DNA of 5,815 nucleotides, taken from contig JAADDV010000138.1 in assembly GCA_013153795.1 (NCBI GenBank), positions 1 to 5,815 on the forward strand. The letters are read 5' to 3'. Positions 1-5,815 of this stretch are shown piece by piece. Position 1 is the stretch's first letter. Each line of letters opens with the position of its first letter. A program made the translations under genes and the position numbers. The notes beneath the pieces were generated by a model. The model was not told the DNA's origin and ran no database searches. It was given only the letters and a program-made list of their open reading frames with translations. The DNA is from Aquificota bacterium (lineage in GTDB: Bacteria; Aquificota; Aquificia; Aquificales; Hydrogenothermaceae).

Positions 1-170
1 ATTGAGGTGCACCTTCCAACCTTAATGTAGTTAACGTCTCCCCTCAAAATCGTTCCAAACCAGATTGAGCTGTCGTCCCCTATCTCAACGTCCCCTATTA
101 CCGTGGCGTTTTCGGCTATAAAGACCTTCTGGCCTATTTTGGGCTTCAGTTCTCCGTAATTCCTAAGCAA
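1..170 (-). CDS. Gamma-class carbonic anhydrase family protein, N-terminal part (runs off window)
   Basis: Only the first 56 codons are present; the 3' part lies beyond the left edge. The translation shows hexapeptide-repeat rungs typical of a left-handed beta-helix (residues 24-39, VIGDVEIGDDSSIWFG), followed by ILRGDVNYIKVG. The R-x-D pair (R43, D45) matches the conserved Arg/Asp of gamma carbonic anhydrases (Cam Arg59/Asp61). The zinc-binding histidines would lie downstream and cannot be checked, so it could be a real zinc hydratase or a YrdA/CaiE/PaaY-like relative. Family members are usually about 170-180 aa, homotrimeric and cytoplasmic. The start is TTG at 170: an in-frame TAA immediately precedes it, and GGAGGAG sits 4 nt upstream. 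GC is about 46%, higher than in the adjoining R-M genes, so this looks like native chromosome. It follows res on the same strand after 127 bp and seems to have its own promoter. Confidence 0.88.
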   Translation of the reverse strand, partial: MLRNYGELKPKIGQKVFIAENATVIGDVEIGDDSSIWFGTILRGDVNYIKVGRCTS

Positions 171-174
171 TTAG

Positions 175-181
175 CTCCTCC
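175..181 (-). promoter_or_regulatory. Strong Shine-Dalgarno supporting the TTG start of the gamma-CA gene
   Basis: The minus strand reads GGAGGAG, then CTAA, then TTG. The in-frame TAA directly before TTG excludes any upstream start in this frame, so the ribosome binding site decides in favour of the non-ATG start. Confidence 0.8.
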
Positions 182-200
182 GTTCAACAAAATTTTTTGA

Positions 201-229
201 ATTTTATCAGGCATTGCAAGCAATGCTAA
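201..229 (-). promoter_or_regulatory. Probable sigma70-type promoter with extended -10 for the gamma-CA gene
   Basis: On the minus strand a -35-like TTAGCA (229-224, 4 of 6 to TTGACA) is followed by a 17-nt spacer and TAAAAT (206-201, 5 of 6 to TATAAT). TGA at 209-207 supplies an extended -10 (TGN). Transcription would begin near 194, giving a leader of about 24 nt that contains the Shine-Dalgarno. The spacer is largely filled by an inverted repeat at 211-226. This would give the gene expression independent of the R-M operon. The call rests on box matches only. Confidence 0.5.
211..226 (-). repeat. Inverted repeat, 7-bp arms, in the spacer of the gamma-CA promoter
   Basis: GCATTGC and GCAATGC are perfect inverted arms separated by 2 nt. 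In RNA read from the minus strand this could fold as a 6-bp stem GCATTG/CAATGC capped by CTTG, the known stable G(CUUG)C tetraloop. It lies 72 bp past the res stop. No clean T-run follows (next is CTGATAAAATTC), so it is a poor intrinsic terminator. Its position between the -35 and -10 boxes makes an operator equally plausible. Confidence 0.6.
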
Positions 230-297
230 TGAAGACTTTATCAAAAGAAATGAGACTTCTGATGTTTGAAAGTTTTTTAAATAAAAGGCAGGAACTT

Positions 298-2940
298 TTA
301 GTTATTATTTTTTTTAGACAATCCCAACTTACGCCTAAGAGTATTCTCAAACTCCACTCGAGTAGACTCATTATAAAAAGGAAGGGCCATCAGTTTAAAA
401 ACTCTATTACTCTCTAACAAAGAGTCTCCTGCATCAATTCTATACCTTTCCTCTATTTCTCTAAGGAAGTTTTCCTTCCAACTATCCTTCTGCATTAAAT
501 GCGAACCTTTAACTTCTACAAAAAGCTGATAATACTCCTCCCTATTAGATGAGCTCTTCTTCAAAAACAATACAAAATCCGGCTCTAGAGCTTTACCATC
601 CAAGAAATTATAAATTTTAAATAACCCAGCATTCCTCAGTAGAAACACTTCCTCATAAACATCCCTAAGCTCATCTATAATATCATTTATAAACTTGACA
701 AATGCTTTTTCCTCAGAAGTCCCGTAATTCTCCTCATAGACATACCAGATTTTCTCTTTTAAGTTTAAACGATATTTTTCATTTTTTGCAGTGCTCATAG
801 GAATTCCAAATTCTTTATCTCCATCCATTTCCACATTTATTTTCAAAATTTTATCTTTTACCACCTTGCTAATAGGCACCGGATAAAACTCATAAGTCCC
901 CCTGTACTCTACATAGTTTTTTTGAATTTCATCTTGCAACTGTGCTAAGACATTTAAGCATATCTTTAATTTATCATTAGGACTTAAATTAGCGAGTTTA
1001 TACTTAGATGTAGTAACTAGAACATTAAGTTTCCTCAAAGAATCTATGAACTCAAGAGAAGAAGAAAGCATTGGAAAGTATTTTTTTAGATTACTAAACT
1101 TATAGAATTCCAGCTTCACCATAGCCTTTCTTATAACAGTACTTCCAAAATCACCCAAACTAAACTTTTTAGTAACTATCTCAAGCAAATCTTTATTATC
1201 AGATTCTTGAAAGAGAGCATTTTCCTTCACAAGCTCTGCTGCTAGTTTGCATTCATATACTTTATTAAGTATAATATCCTCAAGATTCCTTACTTTATCT
1301 TCATCAAGTTTTATTTTCCTATTAAGGAATAAAACCCCTTCCTTCCAAAAGTCTGTTTCTTTTATTTCGGGTTTTATCTTCAGCAAAATCTGCTTTTCCT
1401 CATAAGGTAAAAGTCCCGATTCCTTTAAGGTAGCAGTAAGTTCCCGTATATATCTAGGATTATACTTACTATGATAATAAAGCTCCTCGAGAATTCTCAA
1501 AGGATTGTCAGGTTGGTTGTCAAACTTTCTCTTAAAGGGATCATCATCATCGTTAATCTTAAAAGGATAATATCGCGCTCCTCTTCCTATTAACTGTCTT
1601 TCCGCAAGTGTTGTATTACCAGGGATATACCTACCGTCTTTTGTCCATTTACCATCTCTAGTATCATAGAGCCTAACTATATCGAATAAATTCAACACAT
1701 CCCAGCCTTCATCAAGCATTTTAACAGCAAAAATAGCCCTAATTTCATTATTCTCATCCTCAAGAGTATTAAGTTTAATTTGTTTATCTTTATCTATGTT
1801 TTCAGAGTCAAGAAGAATGCATTTTTCTTCTGCAAAGTCCTCCTTTAATTCAACTATCAAATTATCATAGGATATTCCCTCTTCTTTGAAGAAAGTAAAT
1901 GCTTTATCTAAAACTGTGCCTGAAGAACTGGCCCTTAATTTTTCTATATCCGCCTCTGTTAAGCTATCTATTTTTTTTCTAAATAACTCAAAATTCTCTT
2001 TGGATTGCTTTATGTTTTTTGATTTAAATAATATTACGGGTTTAAGCCTTACCTTATGCCTTTCAGCCACTTTTCTCCTGTACTGACTAAGAATAACCGC
2101 CTGTAGCATTCTTTCCCAATTTTCCAAATCAGCTTGAAGAACTTTAACTTCCTTTGAATAACCATCTATCCTAAACTGCCTTAAATCGTACTCAAAGATT
2201 ATTTTGTCTTTATATTTCTCATAAATTGCTGGATTCTCCATATCTATAGTAGCTGTATACTCAAGGAGTACATTTTCTGGATTTGAATATAAAATTTGCC
2301 TTACCACATATTCCCACGTATTTTTCATACTTTCTTCAAGTTTACTTAGTTTAGTCCTAGTCCATGCATTTATATGGTGCGCTTCATCTGAGATTAAAAC
2401 TATCTTTTTTTCTCTAAAATCTTCGAAAGTAATTCCATTTTCCTTAGAGCAGTTTAACTGAGTATATAACCCTTGAATCGTTGTAAAGCTAATATTTATA
2501 TCGTCCTCATTACCATCATCGAAGTTCGAAACTTCTCTTATAATCACCTCTCTATCATTAAACTTCACCTTCGTGTTAAACAAATATTTAGTAGAAGCCG
2601 GATTCATGAAATTATTTTTCGTTTTTTCTATAATATTCACGCTATTTACAAAAAATAGAAAATTCCTATAACCTTTAGCATACAAATATAATATATTAGC
2701 AGCCATAAGCAGAGTTTTACCGGAGCCAGTTGCCATATTAAACAATAAATGAACAGGCTTCTTTTTAAGTGGATTCTCTTCAAAGTAATGGATAAACCTT
2801 GCTAAAGCCTCAACTTGATACGGCCTAAGCTTAAACTTAGGATTAAGATTATCTACCACATAGTCCGGAACGTCTTTCTTAAGGTATCCTAATTTAGAGA
2901 GAATATCATATTCCTGACTTAATTTTTGTCCCCTATACAT
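298..2940 (-). CDS. res: Type III restriction enzyme, Res subunit (DEAH-box ATPase/translocase plus endonuclease)
   Basis: This 880-aa protein is the ATP-dependent cleavage subunit of a Type III R-M system; it acts in the cytoplasm in complex with Mod. SF2 motifs occur in order: Q-motif-like LRPYQVEAL (38-46), Walker A MATGSGKT (69-76), DEAH box SDEAHHI (184-190), motif III TAT (229-231), motif V around AVKMLDEGWDV (405-415) and motif VI QLIGRGAR (449-456). A PD-(D/E)XK nuclease follows near the C-terminus: EPD (786-788), then FVEVKG (807-812), with D788, E809 and K811 as likely catalytic residues. All key residues are present, so the enzyme looks active. Length is slightly short for the family (roughly 900-1000 aa). 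The ATG at 2940 is the only plausible start: an in-frame TAG lies three codons upstream. It begins 1 bp after the stop of the 189-aa gene, and AGGGA at 2947-2951 serves as a modest Shine-Dalgarno, implying translational coupling. The last codons include an A8 run (308-315). Confidence 0.95.
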   Translation of the reverse strand: MYRGQKLSQEYDILSKLGYLKKDVPDYVVDNLNPKFKLRPYQVEALARFIHYFEENPLKKKPVHLLFNMATGSGKTLLMAANILYLYAKGYRNFLFFVNSVNIIEKTKNNFMNPASTKYLFNTKVKFNDREVIIREVSNFDDGNEDDINISFTTIQGLYTQLNCSKENGITFEDFREKKIVLISDEAHHINAWTRTKLSKLEESMKNTWEYVVRQILYSNPENVLLEYTATIDMENPAIYEKYKDKIIFEYDLRQFRIDGYSKEVKVLQADLENWERMLQAVILSQYRRKVAERHKVRLKPVILFKSKNIKQSKENFELFRKKIDSLTEADIEKLRASSSGTVLDKAFTFFKEEGISYDNLIVELKEDFAEEKCILLDSENIDKDKQIKLNTLEDENNEIRAIFAVKMLDEGWDVLNLFDIVRLYDTRDGKWTKDGRYIPGNTTLAERQLIGRGARYYPFKINDDDDPFKRKFDNQPDNPLRILEELYYHSKYNPRYIRELTATLKESGLLPYEEKQILLKIKPEIKETDFWKEGVLFLNRKIKLDEDKVRNLEDIILNKVYECKLAAELVKENALFQESDNKDLLEIVTKKFSLGDFGSTVIRKAMVKLEFYKFSNLKKYFPMLSSSLEFIDSLRKLNVLVTTSKYKLANLSPNDKLKICLNVLAQLQDEIQKNYVEYRGTYEFYPVPISKVVKDKILKINVEMDGDKEFGIPMSTAKNEKYRLNLKEKIWYVYEENYGTSEEKAFVKFINDIIDELRDVYEEVFLLRNAGLFKIYNFLDGKALEPDFVLFLKKSSSNREEYYQLFVEVKGSHLMQKDSWKENFLREIEERYRIDAGDSLLESNRVFKLMALPFYNESTRVEFENTLRRKLGLSKKNNN

Positions 2941-2941
2941 C

Positions 2942-3511
2942 TCAATTCCCTATAAATTCACTATAATATTCATATAATTCATTCCAGTCTTCCTTGGATA
3001 AACTAAGATTTCCCGTTCCTTTAGGAAAACCTAATTGATAAACTACTCTAGGCAGATTACTTACAGACACATAAGAAACTTGTTGAGGTAGCGGAAAGTT
3101 AAATTTCTTAGAAAGCAACAGGTAAACTTGCGCTAACAAACGCTTTCTTCCATTATATCCCCTATTAATAGGATAACTGATATCATCTATTATTAACCTA
3201 TGCCATAGGATAAATAAGTACGCTTTTAAATTGTCACCAAGCTCTAACCCGCTGATTCTGTTATAAACTTCCTCCTCTCGGCCAATATCTTCTATCTGGC
3301 CTAGCTTCCAGATTAATCTAAGTAAATTCTCAGCCGATTCTCTATTAGAAGGATATTGATATAAACAATTAAAGAGATGTTCATCAGTTACTTTCTTCCC
3401 ATCAAGCTTAATAATATAATCATCCTTATTCTTACTTCCTTGAAAAAACTCCATACACAAACTTCCAAAACATCTTTTTGGCGGTAGAGGAAAACTTCTG
3501 TTTCCGTTCAC
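2942..3511 (-). CDS. Unrecognised 189-aa protein encoded between mod and res
   Basis: I do not recognise this protein. It starts with GTG at 3511; GAAGGAG (3521-3527, inside the end of mod) lies 9 nt upstream and supports that start. The gap to mod is 4 bp and the TGA stop is 1 bp before the res ATG, so it is part of the R-M operon. The N-terminus is Pro/aromatic-rich (FPLPPKRCFG, 7-16) with Cys14 and Cys19. Residues about 55-135 look mostly helical, including amphipathic stretches such as ENLLRLIWKLGQ (61-72) and KAYLFILWHRLIIDD (96-110). The C-terminal part (140-189) has LPQQVSYVSVSNLPRV and an acidic, Tyr-rich end. I see no signal peptide, nuclease motif, Walker motif or clear helix-turn-helix. 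Classical Type III systems have only mod and res, so this may be an accessory, regulatory or anti-toxicity factor; that is inference from position alone. Some related loci carry small proteins such as DUF4391 in this slot, but I see no similarity to that family. Confidence 0.85.
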   Translation of the reverse strand: MNGNRSFPLPPKRCFGSLCMEFFQGSKNKDDYIIKLDGKKVTDEHLFNCLYQYPSNRESAENLLRLIWKLGQIEDIGREEEVYNRISGLELGDNLKAYLFILWHRLIIDDISYPINRGYNGRKRLLAQVYLLLSKKFNFPLPQQVSYVSVSNLPRVVYQLGFPKGTGNLSLSKEDWNELYEYYSEFIGN

Positions 3512-3515
3512 TTTA

Positions 3516-5444
3516 CTATGCTCCTTCGTAAAATTCCTTATTTAACCTCTTATCTTCCTCATTTACATTGTACAATGCATCATCTATTTCACTATAATTC
3601 ACATAAAGTTCATTATAATCCAACATTTCTAAAAGCAGTTTTTTCTGTTCGTTCAAGGATAGGGTTCTAAATTCTTCTAAATTATCATCAAATAGCTCTG
3701 GAGCAACCCTATAGCTCAGAAAACTACTACGCTTCATTTCCTCCCATATTTCCAAAAGTTCCTCTACAGTCTTAGCATCTCTTATCTTCTCAACAAACAC
3801 CTCATTTAACTTCATCAATTCCATATAAACAAAATCACCTCCTCCTCTCCAGCCAACCTCCTTAGAGATGCCTCCCTGTTCTCCTAATATAACTTTCTTC
3901 ATCCTCTGAACAGTTAAGGTTTCCACATAATCCATCTGCTCCACGCCTATGTATTGCAAACCCATCTTATGTGCTACTGCACAAGTAGTACCACTTCCCA
4001 AAAAGAAATCCAATATTATGTCCTTCTCATTTTGAACCACCATATCTATCAAAGTTTTAATCAATTTTTCAGGTTTAGGAGAATCAAAAACTTCACGAGG
4101 AAATCCCAACTTCTGTAATTCATTCTTGGCTGATTTTAACGAACCATGATTATCTAACAAGTTCGAAAATAGCTTAGCATCACCACGCAAATAGTCCTCT
4201 CTATACTTTTTTATGTATACCTCCGTTTCCGTAAATACAACTTTTCCCTCCTGGATTAACTTTTCCATCTTTTCTTTTCCAATAGTCCACCTTTTTCCAG
4301 AAGGAGGATAATACACTTTCCCCGTTTTAGGATTCACTACGGCGTATTTCATTGTTTCTCTTTTATATATACCCTCATCCGTCTTTAGCGGCTTTTCTAG
4401 ATTATATTCTCCCCTTTCATCCATATACTTGTACAATCTTTTATACTCAAGTAAATTTAAAGCTACTTTGTCTATATTCTTTGCATACATAAGAATGCTT
4501 TCAGTCACAGTTCCAATTAGCTTTTCGGTATTGCTGGGATTACTTTTCTTTTTCCAAATAAGAGTTGTTATATAATTTCTCCTACCAAATATTTCATCCA
4601 TCAAAACCAACAGGTATCCAAGCTCAGGTGATTCATTCATAGCATTTGGAGAATGATTAATTTGAACAAAAATAACACCATCCTCTTTTAGTAGCTCCTT
4701 TGCTACCTCCAACCTATTCTTCATAAATGTTAGCCAAGTAGAATGTCTAAAACTATCGTTATATCGAAACTCATCATTTCCAGTATTATATGGAGGATCA
4801 ATGTAGATTAACTTTACTTTACCTCTAAATTCACTTAAAAGTGAGTGGAGTACTAGTAAATTGTTACCCTTTATAATCAAATTATCAGTTATTGTATCTT
4901 CCGGTAATCCTCTTTTTCTGTTTATCTCAGCATCTCTCCTAAAGCCATCTAATAGATGCTCCCCATCCCTATTAACCCGCCTAAAATTTGTAAAAACTTT
5001 TGGCTCTAAAAGTCTATCAATCTCATCGGGAGCCAAAATAACATTATGGAAAACTTCTTTCCTTCTTTCATCAGACCTATCCTGACCTCCTTCAAGTATA
5101 CAGTCCTTATAAGGCCATACTAAAACAACTTCCCTACTCTTAGCTATGTATCTATTCTCCTCAGTTGCCAACCCTATCTTGTTTTTAAATACCGTGTATG
5201 AACTAGGTAAGAACTCTTTATTATCAATGAATTTAATAAATTTCTCCTTATCAAAGATTAAAACATCATCTATTCTCTTAAAAAAGTGCCTTTTAATCTT
5301 TTCATTCTTTAAAAGGAGCCTAATTAAATTACTATCAAGCTTCAGAGCCAGCTCAATAATTGCGTTCTTGAGAAGCTCACCATCCCTACTTACAAACCTT
5401 CTATCTTCTTTTAAGAGGCTCTTAAGCTCATTCACTAGCAACAC
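3516..5444 (-). CDS. mod: Type III modification subunit, site-specific N6-adenine DNA methyltransferase
   Basis: This 642-aa protein transfers methyl from S-adenosylmethionine to adenine N6 at an asymmetric site and supplies target recognition for Res. Motif order is beta-class: catalytic motif IV DPPYNTGND (216-224), a variable target-recognition region (about 290-450), motif X around SPKPEKLIKTLI (455-466), and AdoMet motif I DFFLGSGTT (479-487). The N-terminal part carries family hallmarks: WPYKDCILEGG (110-120), ILAPDEIDRLLEPKVFTNF (136-154) and IKGNNLLVLHSL (191-202). The C-terminal 120 residues are helical and probably serve dimerisation or Res contact. Length is normal and no key residue is missing. 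The start is GTG at 5444, with an in-frame TAG directly upstream; AGGGGG (5448-5453) is only 3 nt away, so TTG at 5441 or GTG at 5435 remain possible starts. First gene of the operon, divergent from rpe. The recognition sequence cannot be read from the protein. Confidence 0.96.
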   Translation of the reverse strand: MLLVNELKSLLKEDRRFVSRDGELLKNAIIELALKLDSNLIRLLLKNEKIKRHFFKRIDDVLIFDKEKFIKFIDNKEFLPSSYTVFKNKIGLATEENRYIAKSREVVLVWPYKDCILEGGQDRSDERRKEVFHNVILAPDEIDRLLEPKVFTNFRRVNRDGEHLLDGFRRDAEINRKRGLPEDTITDNLIIKGNNLLVLHSLLSEFRGKVKLIYIDPPYNTGNDEFRYNDSFRHSTWLTFMKNRLEVAKELLKEDGVIFVQINHSPNAMNESPELGYLLVLMDEIFGRRNYITTLIWKKKSNPSNTEKLIGTVTESILMYAKNIDKVALNLLEYKRLYKYMDERGEYNLEKPLKTDEGIYKRETMKYAVVNPKTGKVYYPPSGKRWTIGKEKMEKLIQEGKVVFTETEVYIKKYREDYLRGDAKLFSNLLDNHGSLKSAKNELQKLGFPREVFDSPKPEKLIKTLIDMVVQNEKDIILDFFLGSGTTCAVAHKMGLQYIGVEQMDYVETLTVQRMKKVILGEQGGISKEVGWRGGGDFVYMELMKLNEVFVEKIRDAKTVEELLEIWEEMKRSSFLSYRVAPELFDDNLEEFRTLSLNEQKKLLLEMLDYNELYVNYSEIDDALYNVNEEDKRLNKEFYEGA

Positions 5445-5475
5445 CTACCCCCTATATCTCCGTTTTGCCTAATAT

Positions 5476-5481
5476 ATTTTA
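5476..5481 (-). promoter_or_regulatory. Candidate -10 box for the mod operon
   Basis: TAAAAT on the minus strand matches TATAAT at 5 of 6 and would start transcription near 5469, about 25 nt before the GTG. No convincing -35 is present at 16-18 nt (AGCAAA at 17 nt), and that region lies inside a perfect dyad, so an activator or a weak, repressible promoter is possible. TATATT, a few bases downstream, and TGATAACTT (5510-5502 region), inside the dyad, are alternative boxes. Confidence 0.35.
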
Positions 5482-5488
5482 CAATAAG

Positions 5489-5509
5489 TTATCAGCATTT
5501 TGCTGATAA
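5489..5509. repeat. Perfect dyad symmetry (9-bp arms, 3-nt spacer) upstream of mod
   Basis: TTATCAGCA and TGCTGATAA are exact inverted arms around TTT. The element is 44 bp upstream of the mod start and covers the expected -35 and spacer of the mod promoter. No T-run follows on either strand, so it does not look like a rho-independent terminator; a binding site for a dimeric regulator fits better. No regulator gene with an evident DNA-binding motif is present in the window. Confidence 0.7.
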
Positions 5510-5606
5510 AAATTCCTAACTAGAATTCCTCCTTATATTTCTTAATAACACTTTTATTAGGGCTAAAGTATAAACCCTACCCTCAACCTATTTCAGCCTT
5601 TCCTAG

Positions 5607-5638
5607 GGCCTTTCGTAAAGGGAGACTATGGCAAGGCC
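5607..5638. repeat. Mutually exclusive inverted repeats in the mod/rpe spacer
   Basis: GGCCTT (5607-5612) can pair with AAGGCC (5633-5638) across a 20-nt loop, while CCTTT (5609-5613) can instead pair with AAAGG (5617-5621) across CGT. The two folds share bases and cannot coexist. A direct repeat GCCTTTC occurs at 5596-5602 and 5608-5614. Whether this stretch is transcribed is unknown: the likely rpe start is further downstream and the likely mod start is on the other side. Confidence 0.4.
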
Positions 5639-5731
5639 AATAAGTCTATAACTTTATCTGTCTCTGACACCAAGAAAATATTGACTTAAAAGCCCTCCTA
5701 AAGGGAGCTCCCCCTCCCCCGCCTCCTTTTC

Positions 5732-5740
5732 TGCTACAAT
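5732..5740 (+). promoter_or_regulatory. Extended -10 promoter for rpe
   Basis: TGC then TACAAT is a TGN-extended -10 with 5 of 6 matches to TATAAT. The start point would be near 5747, giving a leader of about 22 nt that includes GGAGG. The expected -35 position (5712-5717) reads CCCTCC and is not consensus, as is common for extended -10 promoters. An 8-bp palindrome TTGGCCAA (5740-5747) spans the predicted start. Confidence 0.6.
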
Positions 5741-5755
5741 TGGCCAAGCCACTTT

Positions 5756-5760
5756 GGAGG
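5756..5760 (+). promoter_or_regulatory. Shine-Dalgarno of rpe
   Basis: GGAGG lies 8 nt before the ATG at 5769, an ideal spacing, and fixes the start codon of the partial gene at the right edge. Confidence 0.8.
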
Positions 5761-5768
5761 TTTTCCAG

Positions 5769-5815
5769 ATGAAACCTCTCCTTGCCCCCTCCATTCTCTC
5801 AGCCGACTTTGCAAA
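5769..5815 (+). CDS. rpe: Ribulose-phosphate 3-epimerase, N-terminal part (runs off window)
   Basis: Only 15 codons are present, reading MKPLLAPSILSADFA. The APSILSADF block is the hallmark first strand of ribulose-phosphate 3-epimerases, which interconvert ribulose-5-phosphate and xylulose-5-phosphate in the pentose phosphate and Calvin-type pathways; the Ser and Asp in this segment belong to the conserved active-site region of the TIM barrel. The rest lies beyond the right edge. The ATG follows GGAGG by 8 nt and an extended -10 by about 28 nt. The last 115 bp of the window are about 55% GC, unlike the R-M genes. The gene is divergent from mod and functionally unrelated to it. Confidence 0.85.
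   Translation, partial: MKPLLAPSILSADFA

Larger units (their letters stand above)
5445..5768. other. Divergent mod/rpe intergenic region, no gene seen
   Basis: All six frames are broken by stops over this 324-bp stretch, and I recognise no RNA gene or known riboswitch. The mod-proximal side (to about 5560) is A+T-rich and holds the mod promoter region and a strong dyad. The middle has several short inverted repeats: TAGGG/CCCTA (5558-5562 and 5575-5579), CCTTT/AAAGG (5609-5621) and GGCCTT/AAGGCC (5607-5638). The rpe-proximal side has the palindrome GGGAGCTCCC (5703-5712), a C-rich tract (5708-5730) and the rpe promoter. The shift from A+T-rich to G+C-rich suggests that a junction between acquired and native DNA lies somewhere within it. 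Confidence 0.7.

Noticed and set aside
214..417. 67-aa plus-strand frame opposite the end of res
   Set aside because: It lies mostly antisense to res and the gamma-CA promoter region, with no recognisable Shine-Dalgarno and no family resemblance.
308..1978. A8 runs in res (308-315 and 1971-1978, read as T8 on the plus strand) as phase-variation tracts
   Set aside because: Phase-variable Type III genes normally have much longer tracts and in mod. A8 is expected in A/T-rich Lys-rich genes, and slippage at 308-315 would alter only the extreme C-terminus.
5146..5472. 108-aa open frame on the plus strand opposite the start of mod
   Set aside because: It is antisense to strongly conserved Mod coding sequence, has no recognisable domain, and is Ser/Leu/Phe-rich as expected of a shadow frame.
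5628..5651. Seven-codon ATG frame (MARPISL) with GGGAG 3 nt upstream, a possible leader peptide for rpe
   Set aside because: The spacing is short, the frame is tiny, no promoter upstream of it is convincing, and the probable rpe start site lies about 100 bp downstream of it.
5682..5740. TTGACT near 5681 as a -35 box for rpe
   Set aside because: It is far too distant from TACAAT at 5735-5740, and no -10 lies 16-18 nt after it.
5445..5768. Possible CRISPR repeats, tRNA or rRNA fragment in the mod/rpe spacer
   Set aside because: No repeated unit with regular spacing, no cloverleaf or TTC arm, and no conserved rRNA stretch was found.

Overview
The window holds a complete Type III restriction-modification (R-M) locus on the minus strand, flanked by the beginnings of two ordinary metabolic genes. 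Reading leftward from about 5444, the order is mod (642 aa, beta-class N6-adenine DNA methyltransferase), an unrecognised 189-aa gene, then res (880 aa, SF2 DEAH-box translocase with a C-terminal PD-(D/E)XK nuclease). The gaps between them are 4 bp and 1 bp, so they almost certainly form one transcript with translational coupling.

Left edge: positions 1-170 (minus) are the first 56 codons of a gamma-class carbonic anhydrase-like left-handed beta-helix protein, starting at TTG behind a strong Shine-Dalgarno. Its likely promoter (201-229) has an extended -10 and carries a 7-bp inverted repeat in its spacer. Right edge: positions 5769-5815 (plus) are the first 15 codons of ribulose-phosphate 3-epimerase (rpe), with a clear Shine-Dalgarno and an extended -10. 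rpe and mod are divergent, with 324 bp of non-coding DNA between them that contains a perfect 9-bp-arm dyad near the mod promoter and several competing hairpins.

Composition: short samples from the R-M genes are about 28-38% GC, while the gamma-CA fragment is about 46% and the last 115 bp about 55%. This fits an R-M cassette acquired between two native loci. The organism is a bacterium (Shine-Dalgarno sites, sigma70-type boxes, bacterial gene types). Lys/Glu/Ile-rich proteins and frequent AGA/AGG and ATA codons are compatible with a thermophilic lineage such as Aquificota, but that is only a guess.

How it works together: Mod would methylate an asymmetric site on one strand, and Res with Mod would translocate and cut unmethylated invading DNA. 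The protein encoded between them is the main unknown and the best candidate for something undescribed: a co-translated third component of a Type III system.
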